64,000 bases of DNA, from positions 5,639,357-5,703,356 of the forward strand of contig NC_089863.1 in NCBI RefSeq assembly GCF_036373705.1. Direction: 5' to 3'. Origin of the DNA: Amia ocellicauda (Eukaryota > Chordata > Actinopteri > Amiiformes > Amiidae). Under the pieces are notes generated by a model. It did not search any database. It was given only the letters and a program-made list of their open reading frames with translations, and was not told the DNA's origin. The translations under genes were made by a program, and so were the position numbers. Shown here piece by piece: positions 62,355 through 64,000 of the stretch. Positions within the stretch are counted from its first letter, which is position 1, and the number at the start of each line of letters is the position of its first letter.

Positions 62355-63081
62355 TTATTTAAGATGCAAAGATTAGTAATGTGATGAATAATATTTTATA
62401 CACATCTGCTGCGTGAAGAATGCTGACCAGCACCAGTCTACTCAAACACTCCAATATCAGCAACAAACTTAGGTTATGTTATGTTCATTATTATGCAGGA
62501 GGTAAACCATCTGGTATTTGAATGAGATGTAATCACTTCCAATAGATAAGACTGTAACCTGTCTATCTGAAGATGCAAAAAGGCTTCTCCAAACTCACAT
62601 GTATATTTATCTATAATCTATATTTATGTTTTATGGAATAAACTTGTTACTTCTTCATCGCTGTATCCTGGGATTTACTAAAACCACTACAGATATAAAG
62701 AGCGATAATAATCTTGAATTCAATAAACATGATCCAGTGATTGTGCAGCTCTTGACTGCAGGTCTCTGCGCATACAGGGTGTTTAATGAGTCGCTGAATC
62801 GGCGCTGCTGTTTAAACCGAGACAGTCGATACCATCCCACACAGAGATCACCAGACCAGCCCACCTGCTCACTGATTGGGTTAGGAAGAACCGTCACTCA
62901 AAACTACTCGACCAATGGAGAGCCATGATCCACGCCTCCCTGTAAATCCCACCCTCACGACAAAACAGCGCCAAAACTCGTAAACGAAAGAAAAAAAATC
63001 GAAAGCAAAGAAACTGGCGACGAAAACAAAAAATGCAGCATCACAAGCAAAGACGAGGGCTGCAGGCCAGTCTTGATAAAG

Positions 63082-63591
63082 TTTTTTTTTTTTTTGATTT
63101 CAATACATTTATTTGTTTTCAATTCTATAAATGTTGCATTCGATTTTTTTATTTTTGATCTCAAAATCAATTTTTTGACTAGAGGCAGAGGAGGGTCGTG
63201 GTTTGGAGGAGGTGCGACGGCGAGGGCTGACTACCGGAGTACTGGCAGGACCAGCACTGAAGGGTGCTGCTATCTCTGAAGCTCCAAAGTCAGCCAGCTC
63301 CTCAACCAGCCGCTCCCTGAAGGCCAACTGTGTGAGATGCGCCAGCCCTTTCACCTTGGTCAGGTGCTGGTGCAGGATGAAGGAGTTGACGACAGCAGTG
63401 TCCACAAAGTGGTAAAAGAGGGTCTTGTACCACTTCATGGTCTTCTGCAGGACATGGCAGTAGCCGACCAGAGCATCGGACAGGTCGACGCCCCCAATTC
63501 CAGCAGTGTAGTCCTTCACGGCACAAGGGATGGGGACATCCTTCCGTATCCAAGCTCCATTCTCCTTCACTCGGCGATTGGCAAAGTCATA
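63082..63591 (-). pseudogene. piggyBac-like 3' fragment, copy P25 (A type)
   Basis: Frame 63109-63570, identical in protein to P1 and P4. 14-base poly(A). The flank ggggtagccatgg is shared with P4 of unit 1. Confidence 0.8.
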
Positions 63592-63876
63592 TAGATATTA
63601 ATTCATACATACAGTTAGGTCCATAACTGGGTAGATGAGTAGTGGAGGACACCGTGAGCACACTGGCCTGGTCTGGCTACCCAAGTAGGGGTACTGATGC
63701 AGAGGTTCCTAGGGGTAGCCATGGGGGAGGAGCAATGGCAGGTAGCGGTCCTCAGGCCACTGCAGGAGGAGCTGCTGACGTGGCACCAGTGGATCACAAA
63801 GACAGTGCAACACCTCCACTAGGGTTTCTACAGGGCCAGTGCCGATGAGATGTGGAAGACTTCTGCCGACTGGCCA

Positions 63877-64000
63877 GGAATTGAGAGGAAGGGATTGTGA
63901 CTGGGTAGCTGAGTTGGCGTGAAGCAGAGAGTGTGTGCCAATGCTATGCGGGAGCGAGCGCCTGTGTGATAGAGAGCAGAATAGAGTGAGATAGGGAGTT
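63877..64000 (+). repeat. Partial cassette 15 (right edge)
   Basis: The first 124 bp of block A, identical in kind to the other blocks. The tRNA expected 1344 bp further lies outside the window. Confidence 0.95.

Larger units (their letters stand above)
59941..63876 (+). repeat. Cassette unit 14 (3936 bp, single P)
   Basis: Colinear with unit 7 up to about 63.8 kb. It then ends after one A-type P module: gccgactggc goes directly to caggaattgag at 63874. Being wholly A type, this single P could be an exchange product or an older one-copy form. Confidence 0.95.

Noticed and set aside
1-64000. CRISPR-like or bacterial repeat locus
   Set aside because: The repeats are kilobases long, contain a eukaryotic tRNA gene, LINE and piggyBac pieces, and show no short repeat-spacer pattern.

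Overview
The window is one continuous tandem array. About every 5 kb the same cassette returns in the same orientation, carrying one tRNA-Glu (anticodon CTC) gene on the + strand. I count 14 tRNA genes. They sit in 14 complete cassettes (counted from the start of the block that follows the piggyBac-derived modules), with a partial cassette at each end, so the array runs past both edges of the window. The genome is eukaryotic. The tRNA equals the vertebrate tRNA-Glu-CTC sequence as I remember it, and the array carries a piggyBac transposase fragment with a poly(A) tail and a non-LTR (LINE) reverse transcriptase relic. A vertebrate, most likely a fish, is the best guess; the species cannot be told.

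Cassette layout on the + strand: (1) block A, about 0.95 kb with no recognised gene, beginning at ggaattgagag; (2) about 0.4 kb of upstream flank holding a weak exon candidate on the minus strand; (3) the 72-nt tRNA-Glu gene, always 1344 bp from the block A start except in unit 8 (1319 bp); (4) about 0.6 kb of unrecognised spacer; (5) a 404-bp LINE reverse transcriptase relic on the minus strand; (6) about 0.44 kb of unrecognised spacer; (7) one to three copies of a 1.09-kb module P. Each P module holds the 3' end of a piggyBac-like transposase gene on the minus strand, with stop codon, polyadenylation signal and poly(A), plus GC-rich flank with a degraded-looking + strand open frame. There are 25 piggyBac fragments in total: 22 with their 3' end and 3 cut by a deletion junction.

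Units from block A to block A measure 5043, 5026, 3107, 3107, 3348, 5030, 5029, 5012, 5036, 4453, 3941, 3361, 5030 and 3936 bp. The variation comes from P copy number (1, 2 or 3) and two recurring deletion junctions. One junction is in units 3 and 4, the other in units 5, 10 and 12. Single-base and indel markers show that whole groups of units were copied: about 9.5 kb at 22.4-31.9 kb returns 31,862 bp further on, and units 9 and 10 and units 3 and 4 are near-identical neighbours. This is the pattern expected from unequal crossing-over and gene conversion in a young array.

The only genes with a convincing present function are the tRNAs. Eight match the consensus exactly (3, 4, 5, 8, 9, 10, 11, 12), three have one harmless T-loop change (7, 13, 14), one has two tolerable changes (2), and two are damaged in paired stems (1, 6). 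Eleven of the 14 have only a TTT run just downstream, where vertebrate Pol III normally needs four or more T; units 1, 9 and 10 have TTTTT. The other frames (LINE, piggyBac and unrecognised) look like passengers amplified with the tRNA gene.
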